This document shows positions 1-8,564 of a stretch of DNA of 64,000 bases, one piece after another (the first letter of the stretch is position 1; the number at the start of each line of letters is the position of its first letter). Below the pieces are notes generated by a model. That model had not been told where the DNA came from. It worked only from the letters and a program-made list of their open reading frames with translations, and did no database searches. Origin of the DNA: SSC3 sp963769585 (GTDB taxonomy: Bacteria; Actinomycetota; Actinomycetes; Propionibacteriales; Nocardioidaceae); assembly GCA_963769585.1 (NCBI GenBank), contig CAVYMJ010000006.1, positions 1,302,001 through 1,366,000 of the forward strand, given 5' to 3'. A program made the translations under genes and the position numbers.

Positions 1-999
1 GCCGGCGACGCGATGATCTTCGTCAGCGTCCTTCGCCTGGTAGCCGTCTGGTTCGTGGTCAAGCAGGCGCCTGGGATCGTCCAGCTGACCGGACAGGTCG
101 GCCAACTCGGGGGAGTGGCCGCGGCGGCGCCCCTGAGCCTGGCGCTGCATGAGCTCGGGTGGACCCGAACGTTCGGCCTCATCTCGACTCTGGGCGTGGT
201 AGGGATGGTCGCGGTAGCCCTGGTCGTAAAGGACTCGCCGTACCGGCGTACTGCGGTCGTGCGGGTGAAGATGGTCGCCCTGGCACGCTCGCTGCGCACG
301 GTGTGGGGCAACCCGGGCACCCGCCTGGGGCTGTGGTCACACTTCACCTCGCAGTTCTCGGTGACCGTGTTCAGCCTGCTGTGGGGCTTCCCGTTCCTGG
401 TGACCGGGCAGGGACTCAGCAGCCACACTGCCGGCATCCTGCTGATGGTGCTGGTGGGGGCGGTACTGGTGACCGGCTGGCTGCTCGGGCGCCTCACCGC
501 GAGGCTCCCGTTCTACCGCTCCTATGTGGTCTTGGGCGTGGTCGCAGCGATGGCCGTCGTGTGGACCGTCGTCCTGCTCTGGCCGGGCCGTTCGCCGGTC
601 TGGCTCCTGGTGATTCTTGTCTGCGTGACCGCGGCCGGCGGGCCGGCGTCGATGGTCGGCTTCGACCTGGCAAGGACGTTCAACCCGCTCCAGGCGATCG
701 GGCGGGCGAACGGGTTCGTCAATGTGGGTGGCTTCATCGCCTCGCTGCTCACGATGGCGGCGATTGGCATCATCCTGGACCTGCGCGAGCCACGAGGGGC
801 CACGGCCTACGATCTCGCGGACTTCAGGGTCGCACTCTCGGCCCAGTACGCCTTCTGGCTCCTTGGCTCCGCGCAGATCCTTCGCTACCGCCGGAAAGCC
901 GTGGCTCACCTCCGACGCATCCACCCAGGGGCAGTCGAGTCGATGAAGCGCGGCGAGACGTTCGTCCATCCCGGGATCGGAGACCACGAAGGTGTCTAG
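1..999 (+). CDS. MFS permease, C-terminal part (cut by window edge)
   Basis: The frame is open to base 1, so the N-terminal part of the protein lies outside the window. The visible 332 residues contain about eight hydrophobic segments separated by short basic loops, the pattern of the C-terminal half to two thirds of a major facilitator superfamily transporter in the cytoplasmic membrane. A stretch near residues 220-250 with FNP, GRANG and GGF resembles the late transmembrane helices of MFS drug or metabolite efflux proteins. The end is a soluble basic tail after the last helix. The substrate cannot be read from the sequence. The next gene starts 130 bases downstream on the same strand, so co-transcription is possible but not shown. 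Confidence 0.75.
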   Translation, partial: AGDAMIFVSVLRLVAVWFVVKQAPGIVQLTGQVGQLGGVAAAAPLSLALHELGWTRTFGLISTLGVVGMVAVALVVKDSPYRRTAVVRVKMVALARSLRTVWGNPGTRLGLWSHFTSQFSVTVFSLLWGFPFLVTGQGLSSHTAGILLMVLVGAVLVTGWLLGRLTARLPFYRSYVVLGVVAAMAVVWTVVLLWPGRSPVWLLVILVCVTAAGGPASMVGFDLARTFNPLQAIGRANGFVNVGGFIASLLTMAAIGIILDLREPRGATAYDLADFRVALSAQYAFWLLGSAQILRYRRKAVAHLRRIHPGAVESMKRGETFVHPGIGDHEGV

Positions 1000-1129
1000 C
1001 ACCTTGGGGTGAAGGGTCAGGCGTGCCAACCAGGCAGCCTGCCGGCTAGGACAGGTCGTCGATGGCGGAGGATGGCAGTGACGGCAAAGGGGCGTTCGCG
1101 ACAGGGCGTTCGCCGGGACGGAGTGGTCG

Positions 1130-1918
1130 ATGACCTCGTTTGACCGACGTGGTGAAGGTTCACCTCTGGTTCTCCTGCACGGCATCGGTAGCCACTGGCA
1201 GATCTACGAGCCGGTGATCGACGCGCTTGCCCAGGTCCACGACGTGATCGCGGTCGACCTTCCCGGGTTCGGCGGCACTCGTGCGGATCCCGACATCCTC
1301 CCCGACGTGGCCGGGTACGCCGGCTGGCTGGCTGAGTTCCTCTCCGGCCAGGGGGTGGAGCGCCCGCACGTGGTGGGTAACTCGATGGGAGGACGGCTCG
1401 CGCTCGAGCTCGGGCGTACCGGCGTCGCCGGCCGGGTCACCGCGTTCTCGCCCGCGGGCTTCTGGGGTCGGCCGGGTCTGTTCTGGACTCGAGGCCTGCT
1501 CTCGGGACTCCGCCTCGCGGCGGTCCACGCGGGTCCGGTGGTCAACCGGCTCACCGCGTACGGGCCGACGCGCTCTGCCACGCTGGCCCCGCTCTTCGGC
1601 CGACCGCAGCGGGTGACCCGTGAGGAGGCCAACAGTCACATCGGCGGTCTCGTCGAAGGGAAGTCCTTCCCGGAGGTCATCGGTCTCTTCCCTGACTACA
1701 CCTTCCACGCGCCGGTCGACGTGGGCCGGCTCACCGAGGTTCCGGTAACCGTTGCCTGGGGGACGCGTGACGTGACCCTGCTCCACCGGACCCAGAGTGT
1801 CCGGGCACGCCAGCTCCTGCCCTTCGCACACCACGTCGACCTGGCCGGGTGCGGCCACCTCCCCTTCAGCGACGATCCGGCGCGGTGCGTGACCGTCATC
1901 CTCGAGGAGCCCTCATGA
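1130..1918 (+). CDS. Alpha/beta-fold hydrolase
   Basis: A 262-residue soluble serine hydrolase. The oxyanion-hole motif LLHGIG is at residues 15-20 and the nucleophile elbow GNSMGG places Ser85 as nucleophile. WGTRD near residue 213 supplies the acid and CGHLPF near residue 243 the catalytic His, the order expected for the family (epoxide hydrolase, meta-cleavage product hydrolase or esterase type). Its ATGA stop/start overlap with the downstream flavin monooxygenase shows translational coupling. A natural inference is that it hydrolyses the ester or lactone made by the monooxygenase; the substrate is unknown. A 10-bp direct repeat GGGCGTTCGC (1090-1099 and 1104-1113) lies upstream. Confidence 0.85.
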   Translation: MTSFDRRGEGSPLVLLHGIGSHWQIYEPVIDALAQVHDVIAVDLPGFGGTRADPDILPDVAGYAGWLAEFLSGQGVERPHVVGNSMGGRLALELGRTGVAGRVTAFSPAGFWGRPGLFWTRGLLSGLRLAAVHAGPVVNRLTAYGPTRSATLAPLFGRPQRVTREEANSHIGGLVEGKSFPEVIGLFPDYTFHAPVDVGRLTEVPVTVAWGTRDVTLLHRTQSVRARQLLPFAHHVDLAGCGHLPFSDDPARCVTVILEEPS

Positions 1919-3399
1919 GCAGGCCGTCGATCGCGATCATCGGTTCCGGTTTCGGCGGGATCGGCGCGGCCATCGAGCTGAAGAAGGCCGGCTACCACGA
2001 CATCACCATCTTCGAGAAGGCAACCGAGGTCGGTGGCGTCTGGCGGGAGAACACCTACCCCGGTGCGGCCTGCGACGTCCCCTCGCCGTTCTACTCCTAC
2101 TCCTACGAGCCCAACCCGAAGTGGCCCCGCCGCTTCTCGCAGCAACCGGCCATCCTGGACTACCTCAAGGCCGTAGCGAACAAGTACGACGTCCGTCGGC
2201 ACATCAGGTTCGACACCGAGGTGACCGCGGCAGACTTCGACCAGGGCTCGCAGAAGTGGGCCGTTCTGCTGTCCAACGGTGACCGGGTCGAGGTCGACGT
2301 CCTCGTCTCGGCTGTCGGCCAGCTCTCCCGCCCGGCCTGGCCGAAGATCGCGGGGCGCGAGACGTTCCAGGGGGCGTCGTTCCACTCCGCGGAGTGGAAC
2401 CACTCGATCGACCTGACCGGGAAGCGCGTCGCGGTGATCGGCACGGGTGCCAGCGCGATCCAGTTCGTGCCCGAGATCCAGCCGCAGGTGGCCAGCCTGG
2501 TGCTCTTCCAGCGCACGCCGCCGTACATCATCCCCAGGCTCGACACCGAGTTCGGGCCCCGGCACCACAAGCTCTTCGAGCGGGTTCCGCTAACCCAGCT
2601 CGCCGAGCGCGGCACCTGGTACGGCGTGGTGGAGTCGCTTTCGGTGGCCTTTCTCTACTCCAAGCCTTTGGCAGCCGCGGTGCACCGGCTCAGTAGGTCG
2701 CACATGCGACGGCAGACCAAAGCGGCGCCAGGCCTCTTCGAGAAGGTGTGGCCGTCGTACCCGGTCGGCTGCAAGCGAATCCTGTTCTCCAGCGACTACC
2801 TGCCCGCCCTCGCCCAGCCCAACGTCGAGGTGGTTACAGGCGGGATCAGGGAGGTCACCGCCACCGGGGTGGTGGCCGATGACGGCACCGAGTACGAGGT
2901 GGACGCGATCATCTACGGCACCGGGTTCGCCGCCAGTGAGTTCCTGGCGCCGATGAAGGTCAGCGGACTCGACGGTCGCACCCTGGACAGGCAGTGGGCA
3001 GAGGGCGCTCACGCCTACTACGGGGTGACAGTCCCCAGCTTCCCGAACCTCTTCATCATGTACGGCCCGAACACCAACACCGGCGGCGGCTCGATCGTCT
3101 TCTTCCTGGAGGTGCAGGCGCGCTACCTGCGCCGCTACGTCGACCACCTGGTCGCCTCGGGCAGGCCGCTGGACGTCCGGGCGGAGGTGGAGGCGGCCTA
3201 CGACGAGAAGCTGCAGTCCCGGCTGGCCAACAGTGTGTGGACCGCGTGCTCGTCGTGGTACCGCAACGCCAACGGCCGGATCAGTACCAACTGGCCCTAC
3301 CTCGGCATCGAGTACAAGCAGAAGGCGAAGTTCGACCCGGCCGACTATGAGCTGGTGGGGGAGCATCCCGATCGCGTGACGGCTACGTCGGCCGGCTAG
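1915..3399 (+). CDS. Flavin-containing monooxygenase, Baeyer-Villiger type
   Basis: A 494-residue FAD/NADPH monooxygenase. The FAD Rossmann motif G10-x-G12-x-x-G15 is at the N-terminus. The Baeyer-Villiger fingerprint FxGxxxHxxxW is matched by F151, G153, H157 and W161, and a second nucleotide fold (GTGASAIQ) for NADPH follows it directly. Type I Baeyer-Villiger enzymes insert oxygen next to a ketone carbonyl to give an ester or lactone. The start chosen is the ATG that overlaps the hydrolase stop; longer in-frame extensions lie wholly inside the hydrolase. Pairing with an alpha/beta hydrolase fits ketone breakdown in two steps (inference). The stop TAG interlocks with the stop of the convergent gene. 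Confidence 0.88.
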   Translation: MSRPSIAIIGSGFGGIGAAIELKKAGYHDITIFEKATEVGGVWRENTYPGAACDVPSPFYSYSYEPNPKWPRRFSQQPAILDYLKAVANKYDVRRHIRFDTEVTAADFDQGSQKWAVLLSNGDRVEVDVLVSAVGQLSRPAWPKIAGRETFQGASFHSAEWNHSIDLTGKRVAVIGTGASAIQFVPEIQPQVASLVLFQRTPPYIIPRLDTEFGPRHHKLFERVPLTQLAERGTWYGVVESLSVAFLYSKPLAAAVHRLSRSHMRRQTKAAPGLFEKVWPSYPVGCKRILFSSDYLPALAQPNVEVVTGGIREVTATGVVADDGTEYEVDAIIYGTGFAASEFLAPMKVSGLDGRTLDRQWAEGAHAYYGVTVPSFPNLFIMYGPNTNTGGGSIVFFLEVQARYLRRYVDHLVASGRPLDVRAEVEAAYDEKLQSRLANSVWTACSSWYRNANGRISTNWPYLGIEYKQKAKFDPADYELVGEHPDRVTATSAG

Positions 3400-4376
3400 G
3401 GCGTTACCTTCGCACTGCCGGGGGAGACCTTGAGCGACGAGGCGTCGACCGCGACGAACGCCGATGCAGGGATTCGCTTGAGCTCCTCGACCAGAGTCGC
3501 GGGCCAGTTGGCGTTGCGCTCGCCCTGGAAGAACCACGGGGAGCCGTTGTCGGCGAGCACGAGGCCATACCGCTTCATAGCGACGAGCACCGCCTTCGCG
3601 TGCTTGCTGTAGCCACGGGTGGGGTACGACGCCGACAGTCTGAACCGGGCGCCCATCGGGGGATAGGACCAGCTGTCGGTCTGGCCCGCATGGTGCCGGG
3701 CCGGCCACAGGTGATGGTTGCTGGTCCGGGGTGTGGTGAACCGGATCGCGTGATCGACCCTTCCCGCCTTCACCTCGCGCCAACGCAGCAGCCCCGGGAG
3801 GATCGGCAGACCCGCGGCGTCAGCGGAGGTCCAGCCGTTCGGCCGCAGCTTGTTGCTGCCCAGCGCCCAGACGGCGCCGGAGCCGGCGTACCAGCGGCCC
3901 CTCGACTCCCGCGTGGCCCAGGTTTCGAAGAGCCTGCACCGGGTCCGGTCGACAACGATCGCGTGTCGGTCCCCGTCGGAGTCGCGACCTCCCTCGATCC
4001 GGGTGTCCTTCCCGAGGGGGTACCGCACGGCATCGCTCTCGCTCGCATAGTCGAACCTGACCCTGACCCGCGGGTGGTCGCCACCGACCACGGTGACCGG
4101 GATGCCGTAGTTGGGGCCGTCGCCGTACGACGGGCCGAAGTCGGGATGCAGCCGGACCTCGGTGGACATGTGCGACAGCCACTTGGCGGAGCGCCGGTGG
4201 ACCGGCAGCGCGCGGATGTCGGCATGCCAGTAGTTGTCGGCCGGGAAGACCGGGCAGCCGGCTACAGGCGCAGCCACGGCAGCCACTCGGGTGGAGGTCG
4301 CGACGGAGGCCGTACAGGTGGCGATCGTGAGTCCGGCGAGCAGGGCGAGCGAGACGGGGCGATGCATGAGCGCCAT
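3396..4376 (-). CDS. Conserved secreted protein of unknown function
   Basis: A 326-residue protein with an N-terminal signal peptide (basic MHRP, hydrophobic core, Ala-rich cleavage region around residue 40), so probably exported. The mature part is rich in Trp, His and Pro, with blocks such as DNYWHADI near its start, HAIVVDRTRCRLFE in the middle, then TSADAAGLPILPG and ADNGSPWFF towards the end. This pattern is familiar from conserved extracellular proteins of soil bacteria without an assigned function; no catalytic motif is certain. The ATG at 4376 is chosen because the signal peptide follows directly; the frame stays open to 4457 but that extension is not signal-like. It ends tail-to-tail with the monooxygenase, the two stop codons overlapping by two bases. 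Confidence 0.75.
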   Translation of the reverse strand: MALMHRPVSLALLAGLTIATCTASVATSTRVAAVAAPVAGCPVFPADNYWHADIRALPVHRRSAKWLSHMSTEVRLHPDFGPSYGDGPNYGIPVTVVGGDHPRVRVRFDYASESDAVRYPLGKDTRIEGGRDSDGDRHAIVVDRTRCRLFETWATRESRGRWYAGSGAVWALGSNKLRPNGWTSADAAGLPILPGLLRWREVKAGRVDHAIRFTTPRTSNHHLWPARHHAGQTDSWSYPPMGARFRLSASYPTRGYSKHAKAVLVAMKRYGLVLADNGSPWFFQGERNANWPATLVEELKRIPASAFVAVDASSLKVSPGSAKVTP

Positions 4377-4529
4377 TGTGCGCGGTCGGCCTTGGCGGCG
4401 CAGCGGAAACCTCAGGCCGCTACCGAGCCAAGGAGCTGGCTCTCTCGGCGGCGGCACTCGGTCAGCGCCGGATGGCCCGCATAGGCATCCAGGATCCTGC
4501 GCAGTCCCGGTCGGGCCGCAGAGACTGCG

Positions 4530-4811
4530 TCATACGGGTCGGTCGTGCGCGCAGCCGAACTCCCGGCCGCGCAGCATGGTCAGCAGTTCCCGGACCCACC
4601 AGTGATGCAGCTCTTGGAGGATCTCGGACTCGCTCTCGAACTCGACCGCGACCCCCGGGATGCCTTGCCACGGGGGCACCGGCCCTCCGAGGTCGGCTCG
4701 CGCAACCACTGATCGCAAGATCTCCCGTCGGCGGTGGTAGCTGCCCCAGGTCACGTCCATGTCGGTGAGGAGGTAGACCGAAGGGAGAGTGATACCTGCG
4801 GCGCGAGGCAC
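4530..4811 (-). CDS. Small hypothetical protein
   Basis: A 93-residue reading frame with a GTG start. The amino-acid composition looks real (acidic and aromatic, with LTDMDVTWGSYHRRREIL near the N-terminus and ESEILQELHHWW near the C-terminus), unlike the Arg/Ala/Pro-rich shadow frames around it. No domain is recognised. It has no clear Shine-Dalgarno sequence and sits alone between the secreted protein and a long gene-free stretch, so it could also be the remnant of a longer gene. The function is unknown. Confidence 0.5.
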   Translation of the reverse strand: MPRAAGITLPSVYLLTDMDVTWGSYHRRREILRSVVARADLGGPVPPWQGIPGVAVEFESESEILQELHHWWVRELLTMLRGREFGCAHDRPV

Positions 4812-5408
4812 GCCTGCCCGGTATCAACCTTTTGGCCAGATTATGCCCGCGTAAGGACGAAGAGACCGGTTGACTCTTTGGTTGGGCGGTGCTTTGTGGT
4901 TACCTGTGCCCGTGGCCCTATCGGGCCTCGCGGGAGAGATTGGGAGGTCGATCTCGCGAGCAGTGAGAGATCCCCTGGAAGTGGCCTGGCAAGAGCCAAC
5001 CCGTGACCCGGAGCCCGGCAGGCGCAGCCGCCAGCCACACAAGTGCAGACCGTCCTCGGTGCGGGCTTCCCGTTCGCTACGGGTAGCACCCACCACCTAG
5101 GATCCCGTTCGTGGCGACCCCCCTGCCTCGGACGGAACCCAGAGAGCACCCCACGCTCGCTGGAGCATCCCGCCCTTCGGAGCGACCCCAACTGTCCGAA
5201 GGGCAACCGCCATAAGGCCTCGCTTAGCGGGTCGCTGACGGCATCGATGGCCGCGGTCCCTCGGGACCGCGGCCATCTGTATGCCGCGCTGGCCCCGTCG
5301 TCGGGAGACGCGGGATCGCGGGCCAGGTAGAGCCGATGTCGAAGGCACCGGCGCACCCCGGCCGGTTAGGGTGAGATGTCAGCAGGGGCAGCTTCAGAGG
5401 GGACATGG
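4812..5408. other. Gene-free stretch with several inverted repeats
   Basis: About 600 bases in which no frame on either strand shows protein-like composition. The first 100 bases are noticeably richer in T than the surroundings. Several potential hairpins are visible: GGCCC-TATC-GGGCC (4914-4927), CTCGCG (4927-4932) pairing with CGCGAG (4955-4960), GATCTC (4950-4955) pairing with GAGATC (4967-4972), and a long perfect palindrome at 5247-5276. It could hold an unrecognised structured RNA, the leader of the phosphatidyltransferase gene or decayed sequence. No known riboswitch, tmRNA, RNase P or tRNA consensus was found. Confidence 0.5.
5247..5276. repeat. Perfect 14-bp inverted repeat (hairpin)
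   Basis: ATGGCCGCGGTCCC is followed after two bases (TC) by its exact reverse complement. As RNA this would give a very stable stem on either strand. There is no T-run directly after it on either side, so it is not a classical intrinsic terminator, though actinobacterial terminators often lack the T-tract. It lies about 130 bases upstream of the phosphatidyltransferase start. Confidence 0.7.
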
Positions 5409-6032
5409 GTGAACAGGCGGTACGAGGCGACTCGCGCGAACCGCGTGTGGACGATCCCCAATGTCCTCAGCATCATCCGTCTCGCCGGCGTCCCGGTCTT
5501 CCTGTGGTTGATCCTCGGACCGGAGGAAGACGGCTGGGCGCTTGTGGTGCTGATGCTGTCGGGGATAACCGACTATCTCGACGGGTACCTGGCTCGCAAG
5601 CTCAACCAGACCTCCAAGCTCGGCGAGATCCTGGACCCAGTAGCGGACCGGCTTTACATCCTTGCGACGGTTGTCGCCTTCGCAGTACGTGACATCATCC
5701 CGATCTGGCTCGCGGTGATCCTCCCACTGCGCGATGCCCTGCTGTGGGTGCTCGTGCCGTTCCTGCGGACGCGCGGCTACTCCTCGCTGCCCGTCCACTT
5801 CCTGGGCAAGGCAGCGACCGCCGCGCTGCTCTACGCCTTCCCGCTCCTGCTCCTGGGCGACGGCGACGGGACGGTGGCGGTCCTGGCCAACGTCTTCGGC
5901 TGGGCTTTCGCGATCTGGGGGACCGCGCTGTACTGGTGGGCCGGCCTTCTCTACGCCTGGCAGGTCCGCAGGCTGCTCGCCGACCACGACCGACGCGCTC
6001 CCGTGCTGGACGGTCCCAGTTCCCATGGCTGA
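5409..6032 (+). CDS. pgsA2: CDP-alcohol phosphatidyltransferase (PgsA2-like)
   Basis: A 207-residue integral membrane enzyme of phospholipid synthesis. The family signature DxxDGxxAR(x)8GxxxDxxxD is complete in the first third (DYLDG, AR, then GEILDPVAD), giving the metal- and CDP-diacylglycerol-binding Asp residues, followed by about four more hydrophobic helices. The acceptor alcohol (glycerol-3-phosphate or another) cannot be told from sequence. The GTG at 5409 is preferred because GAGGGG lies just upstream and a TAGGGT -10-like box (5367-5372) would start transcription after the in-frame ATG at 5376; that ATG remains the alternative. It opens the cluster that corresponds to Rv1822 onward in Mycobacterium. 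Confidence 0.85.
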   Translation: MNRRYEATRANRVWTIPNVLSIIRLAGVPVFLWLILGPEEDGWALVVLMLSGITDYLDGYLARKLNQTSKLGEILDPVADRLYILATVVAFAVRDIIPIWLAVILPLRDALLWVLVPFLRTRGYSSLPVHFLGKAATAALLYAFPLLLLGDGDGTVAVLANVFGWAFAIWGTALYWWAGLLYAWQVRRLLADHDRRAPVLDGPSSHG

Positions 6033-6894
6033 TCAGCCTCCCCACCCGACGCACGCGCGCCCATTGCCACCGCAGGTGACCATGGGGCTGCTCAACTACA
6101 TAACTTCGCACTCTCTCGACGAGGACTACGCCCATGTGCATCAGCAGCGTGAGCAGTCCGGTGGCGCTCAGGCGCGAGGGCCGGGTCGGTCAGCCCTGGT
6201 AGTCATGGCGCTCTTCGGCGTGCTGGTGGCCACCGCCGGGGTGCAGACGGCGCGCAACGCCGGTACGGACGAGCTGAGCCATGACAGCCTCGTCGCACAG
6301 GTCAACCAGGGGCGCGCCGTCCTCGAAGAGACACGTTCGACGCTGACCGCCCTGGAGAGCGACCTGATTGGGGCGCGGCAGGCCAACAACGTGGCGGCCA
6401 GGCGGCAACAGTCGCAGGCACAGCTGGCCCGACGTCTCGGCACGGGCCTGGGGACCGTCGCGGTTACCGGTCAAGGTGTGAGGATGGTGGTGGACGACGC
6501 CGAGGGTGCCACGACTGAGCAGCAGCTCGTGCTGGACTCGGACCTGCGCGACATTGTGAACGGCCTGTGGGAGGCGGGCGCTGAGGCGATCTCCGTCAAC
6601 GGGCAGCGCCTCACTACCACCAGCGCGATCCGGCTCGCGGGGAGTCTGATCACCGTCAACTATGTGAGTGTCGCTCCGCCGTACACGATCCTGGCGATCG
6701 GAGACCCGAACCGGCTCCCGGCCCGGTTCGTGGAAAGCACGACAGGTACGTACTGGTTGAACAACGAGGAGACGTTCGGCTTGAAATTCGAGATGACGAC
6801 TTCCGAGTCGCTGACCCTGCCTGCCGCCGACGCTCGCAGGTTCAGGCTCGCGAGCGCGAAGACCAAGGCCGACGAGGCGGAGGGGGTCTCATGA
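6025..6894 (+). CDS. DUF881 membrane-anchored protein (first copy)
   Basis: A 289-residue protein with an N-terminal cytoplasmic segment of about 55 residues, one transmembrane helix (ALVVMALFGVLVATAGV), a coiled-coil-like region and a C-terminal DUF881 domain. DUF881 motifs include VTGQGVRMVVDDAE and the GAEAISVNGQR segment. The family is common in Gram-positive bacteria, often beside sbp; its role is not established. The ATG at 6025 overlaps the end of the phosphatidyltransferase by eight bases. The stop overlaps the next start as ATGA, so the cluster is translationally coupled. Confidence 0.85.
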   Translation: MADQPPHPTHARPLPPQVTMGLLNYITSHSLDEDYAHVHQQREQSGGAQARGPGRSALVVMALFGVLVATAGVQTARNAGTDELSHDSLVAQVNQGRAVLEETRSTLTALESDLIGARQANNVAARRQQSQAQLARRLGTGLGTVAVTGQGVRMVVDDAEGATTEQQLVLDSDLRDIVNGLWEAGAEAISVNGQRLTTTSAIRLAGSLITVNYVSVAPPYTILAIGDPNRLPARFVESTTGTYWLNNEETFGLKFEMTTSESLTLPAADARRFRLASAKTKADEAEGVS

Positions 6895-7223
6895 TTGGCG
6901 CACTCGGGCTCGCGCTGGGCGTTCTGGTCGGGATCTTTCTCAAGCCCGACGTCCCGTTCTGGATGGAGCCCTATCTTCCCATCGCCGTGGTCGCGGCTCT
7001 GGACGCGGTCTTCGGTGCTCTGCGCGCGTTCCTCGACGGCATCTTCGACGACAAGGTGTTCGTCGTGTCCTTCGTGAGCAACGTCCTGATCGCCGCGCTC
7101 ATCGTCTACCTCGGGGACCAGCTCGGCGTAGGTGGCCAGCTGTCCACGGGGGTCATCGTGGTGCTCGGCATCCGGATCTTCTCCAACGTCGCCGCGATCC
7201 GCAGGCACCTGTTCCATGCGTGA
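6891..7223 (+). CDS. sbp: Small basic protein family (Sbp, DUF1290)
   Basis: A 110-residue polytopic protein with about three hydrophobic helices and a short C-terminal basic tail (RRHLFHA). Length, the GIFLKPDVP motif near the N-terminus and the position between two DUF881 genes match the small basic protein family (Rv1824 in Mycobacterium). The molecular role is unknown. It overlaps its upstream neighbour by four bases and its downstream neighbour by eight. Confidence 0.85.
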   Translation: MIGALGLALGVLVGIFLKPDVPFWMEPYLPIAVVAALDAVFGALRAFLDGIFDDKVFVVSFVSNVLIAALIVYLGDQLGVGGQLSTGVIVVLGIRIFSNVAAIRRHLFHA

Positions 7224-7998
7224 CCAGGACGAGCAGAGCCCCCAGCTTCCCGAGGAGACCGGGGAGCCCGAGGAGACCGGCCGCCAACGGCTGTTGACCG
7301 CGCTGCGCAAGCCTGTGTCCAGGAGCCATCTCGCCGCTGGTGTCCTGCTCGGACTGCTCGGGTTCGCCGCGGTGGTCCAGGTCCAGGCCAACGACCAGGA
7401 CGACCGGTACGCGGGGGCATCGCAGCAGGACCTGATCCAGCTGATCAACTCCCAGCAGCTGGCCCAGGACCGGGTGGAGGCCCAGATCCGTGACCTGGAG
7501 AGGACTCGCGACGCTCTGAGCAACGACACCGCGGCCATCGCCACCGCGCTCGAGCTCGCCAGGCGTCAGTCGGCGTCACTGGGGATCCTGGCCGGCACCC
7601 TGCCGGCTGTGGGCTCGGGCATCGTGGTGACCCTCGACGGTCCACCGGAGAGTCTCGACACCCGCATCCTGGTCAATGGGATCCAGGAGCTGCGCAGTGC
7701 CGGCGCAGAGGCGATGCAGATCAACAAGGCGGTCCGGCTGGTGGGCTCGAGCTCCATAGCCGACGGCCCCGGCGACTCGGTAATCATCGACGGGAAGCAG
7801 GTGCTGCCACCCTTCGTGATCGAGGCGATCGGCAGTCCCGCCGGTCTGGAGAAGGCCGTGTACTTCCCGCAGGGCTTCGCAGACGACGTCCGCGAGGCCG
7901 ACGGGCAGGTGCGCGTCCGGCAGGTCGATCGGATCGAGATCACCACGACACGAACGGTTCCCTCCCCGCAGTACGCCAAGCCGGTCCCGGAGGGATAG
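7216..7998 (+). CDS. DUF881 membrane-anchored protein (second copy)
   Basis: A 260-residue paralog of the gene two places upstream. It has an acidic, Glu/Pro-rich N-terminus, one transmembrane helix (AGVLLGLLGFAAVVQV) near residues 42-58, a coiled-coil-like stretch and a DUF881 domain (VGSGIVVTLDGPPE, then GAEAMQINKAVR). The two copies share the GAEA(I/M) core but differ in their N-termini. The ATG at 7216 lies inside the end of sbp. The stop is followed by 51 bases before gcvH, so the coupled block ends here. Confidence 0.85.
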   Translation: MRDQDEQSPQLPEETGEPEETGRQRLLTALRKPVSRSHLAAGVLLGLLGFAAVVQVQANDQDDRYAGASQQDLIQLINSQQLAQDRVEAQIRDLERTRDALSNDTAAIATALELARRQSASLGILAGTLPAVGSGIVVTLDGPPESLDTRILVNGIQELRSAGAEAMQINKAVRLVGSSSIADGPGDSVIIDGKQVLPPFVIEAIGSPAGLEKAVYFPQGFADDVREADGQVRVRQVDRIEITTTRTVPSPQYAKPVPEG

Positions 7999-8049
7999 CG
8001 TTCCCTTCGGTCCTTAGTCCGAGCCAGACCAGCAAGAAGAAGGAGTGTC

Positions 8050-8427
8050 GTGTACCCCGAAGACCTGAAGTACACCTCTGAGCACGAGTGGGTCCGCGCT
8101 GGTAGCCCGTCGGTCCGCGTCGGCATCACTGAGTTCGCCCAGGACGCTCTCGGCGACATCGTCTATGTCTCCCTGCCCGAGGTGGGGTCCGCGATCGAGG
8201 CCGGCACCTCGGTCGGAGAGCTCGAGTCCACCAAGTCCGTCAGTGACATCTTTGCGCCAGTGAGCGGCACTGTCACCGCGCGCAACGAGGCGCTCGACGC
8301 TGCGCCCGAACTGGTCAACTCCGACCCGTACGGCGAGGGCTGGCTCTTCGAGGTCGAGCTGACCGGGGCTGACCAGGTCGAGTCGCTGATGGACGCCGCG
8401 GCGTACCAGGCGACCTTGACGTCCTGA
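8050..8427 (+). CDS. gcvH: Glycine cleavage system H protein
   Basis: A 125-residue lipoyl carrier protein that shuttles the aminomethyl group between the P, T and L proteins of the glycine cleavage system. The lipoyl attachment motif ESTKS places the lipoylated residue at Lys62; EHEWV at the N-terminus and GEGWLF near the C-terminus are typical. The GTG start has a strong GAAGGAG ribosome site a few bases upstream. In this window it stands about 4 kb before gcvP; gcvT is not present, as in the mycobacterial cluster. Confidence 0.95.
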   Translation: MYPEDLKYTSEHEWVRAGSPSVRVGITEFAQDALGDIVYVSLPEVGSAIEAGTSVGELESTKSVSDIFAPVSGTVTARNEALDAAPELVNSDPYGEGWLFEVELTGADQVESLMDAAAYQATLTS

Positions 8428-8472
8428 CCTGACCAGGGTCGACAACCCGTTCTCGACCCGAGAGTTTCGGTC

Positions 8473-8531
8473 TTGAAGCGGGGGCTGGGGCTGATAGGTT
8501 CGGAGACCTCAACCTCGACTTCTGCTTGAGG
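8473..8531 (+). promoter_or_regulatory. Candidate promoter and inverted repeat before the FHA gene
   Basis: TTGAAG (8473-8478), 16 bases and TAGGTT (8495-8500) form a plausible housekeeping promoter. Just after the expected start of transcription, CCTCAA (8507-8512) and TTGAGG (8526-8531) form a split inverted repeat. The same half-sites occur fused in the palindrome at 10373-10389 before the second MerR gene, so both may be bound by one of the two local MerR regulators (inference). Confidence 0.35.
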
Positions 8532-8564
8532 GTTTCGACCGAAGGTTTCCAGGGAGGCAAGCCG

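Noticed and set aside
4812..5408. RNase P RNA, tmRNA, SRP RNA or a known riboswitch in the gene-free stretch
   Set aside because: None of the conserved core sequences of these RNAs could be found on either strand.
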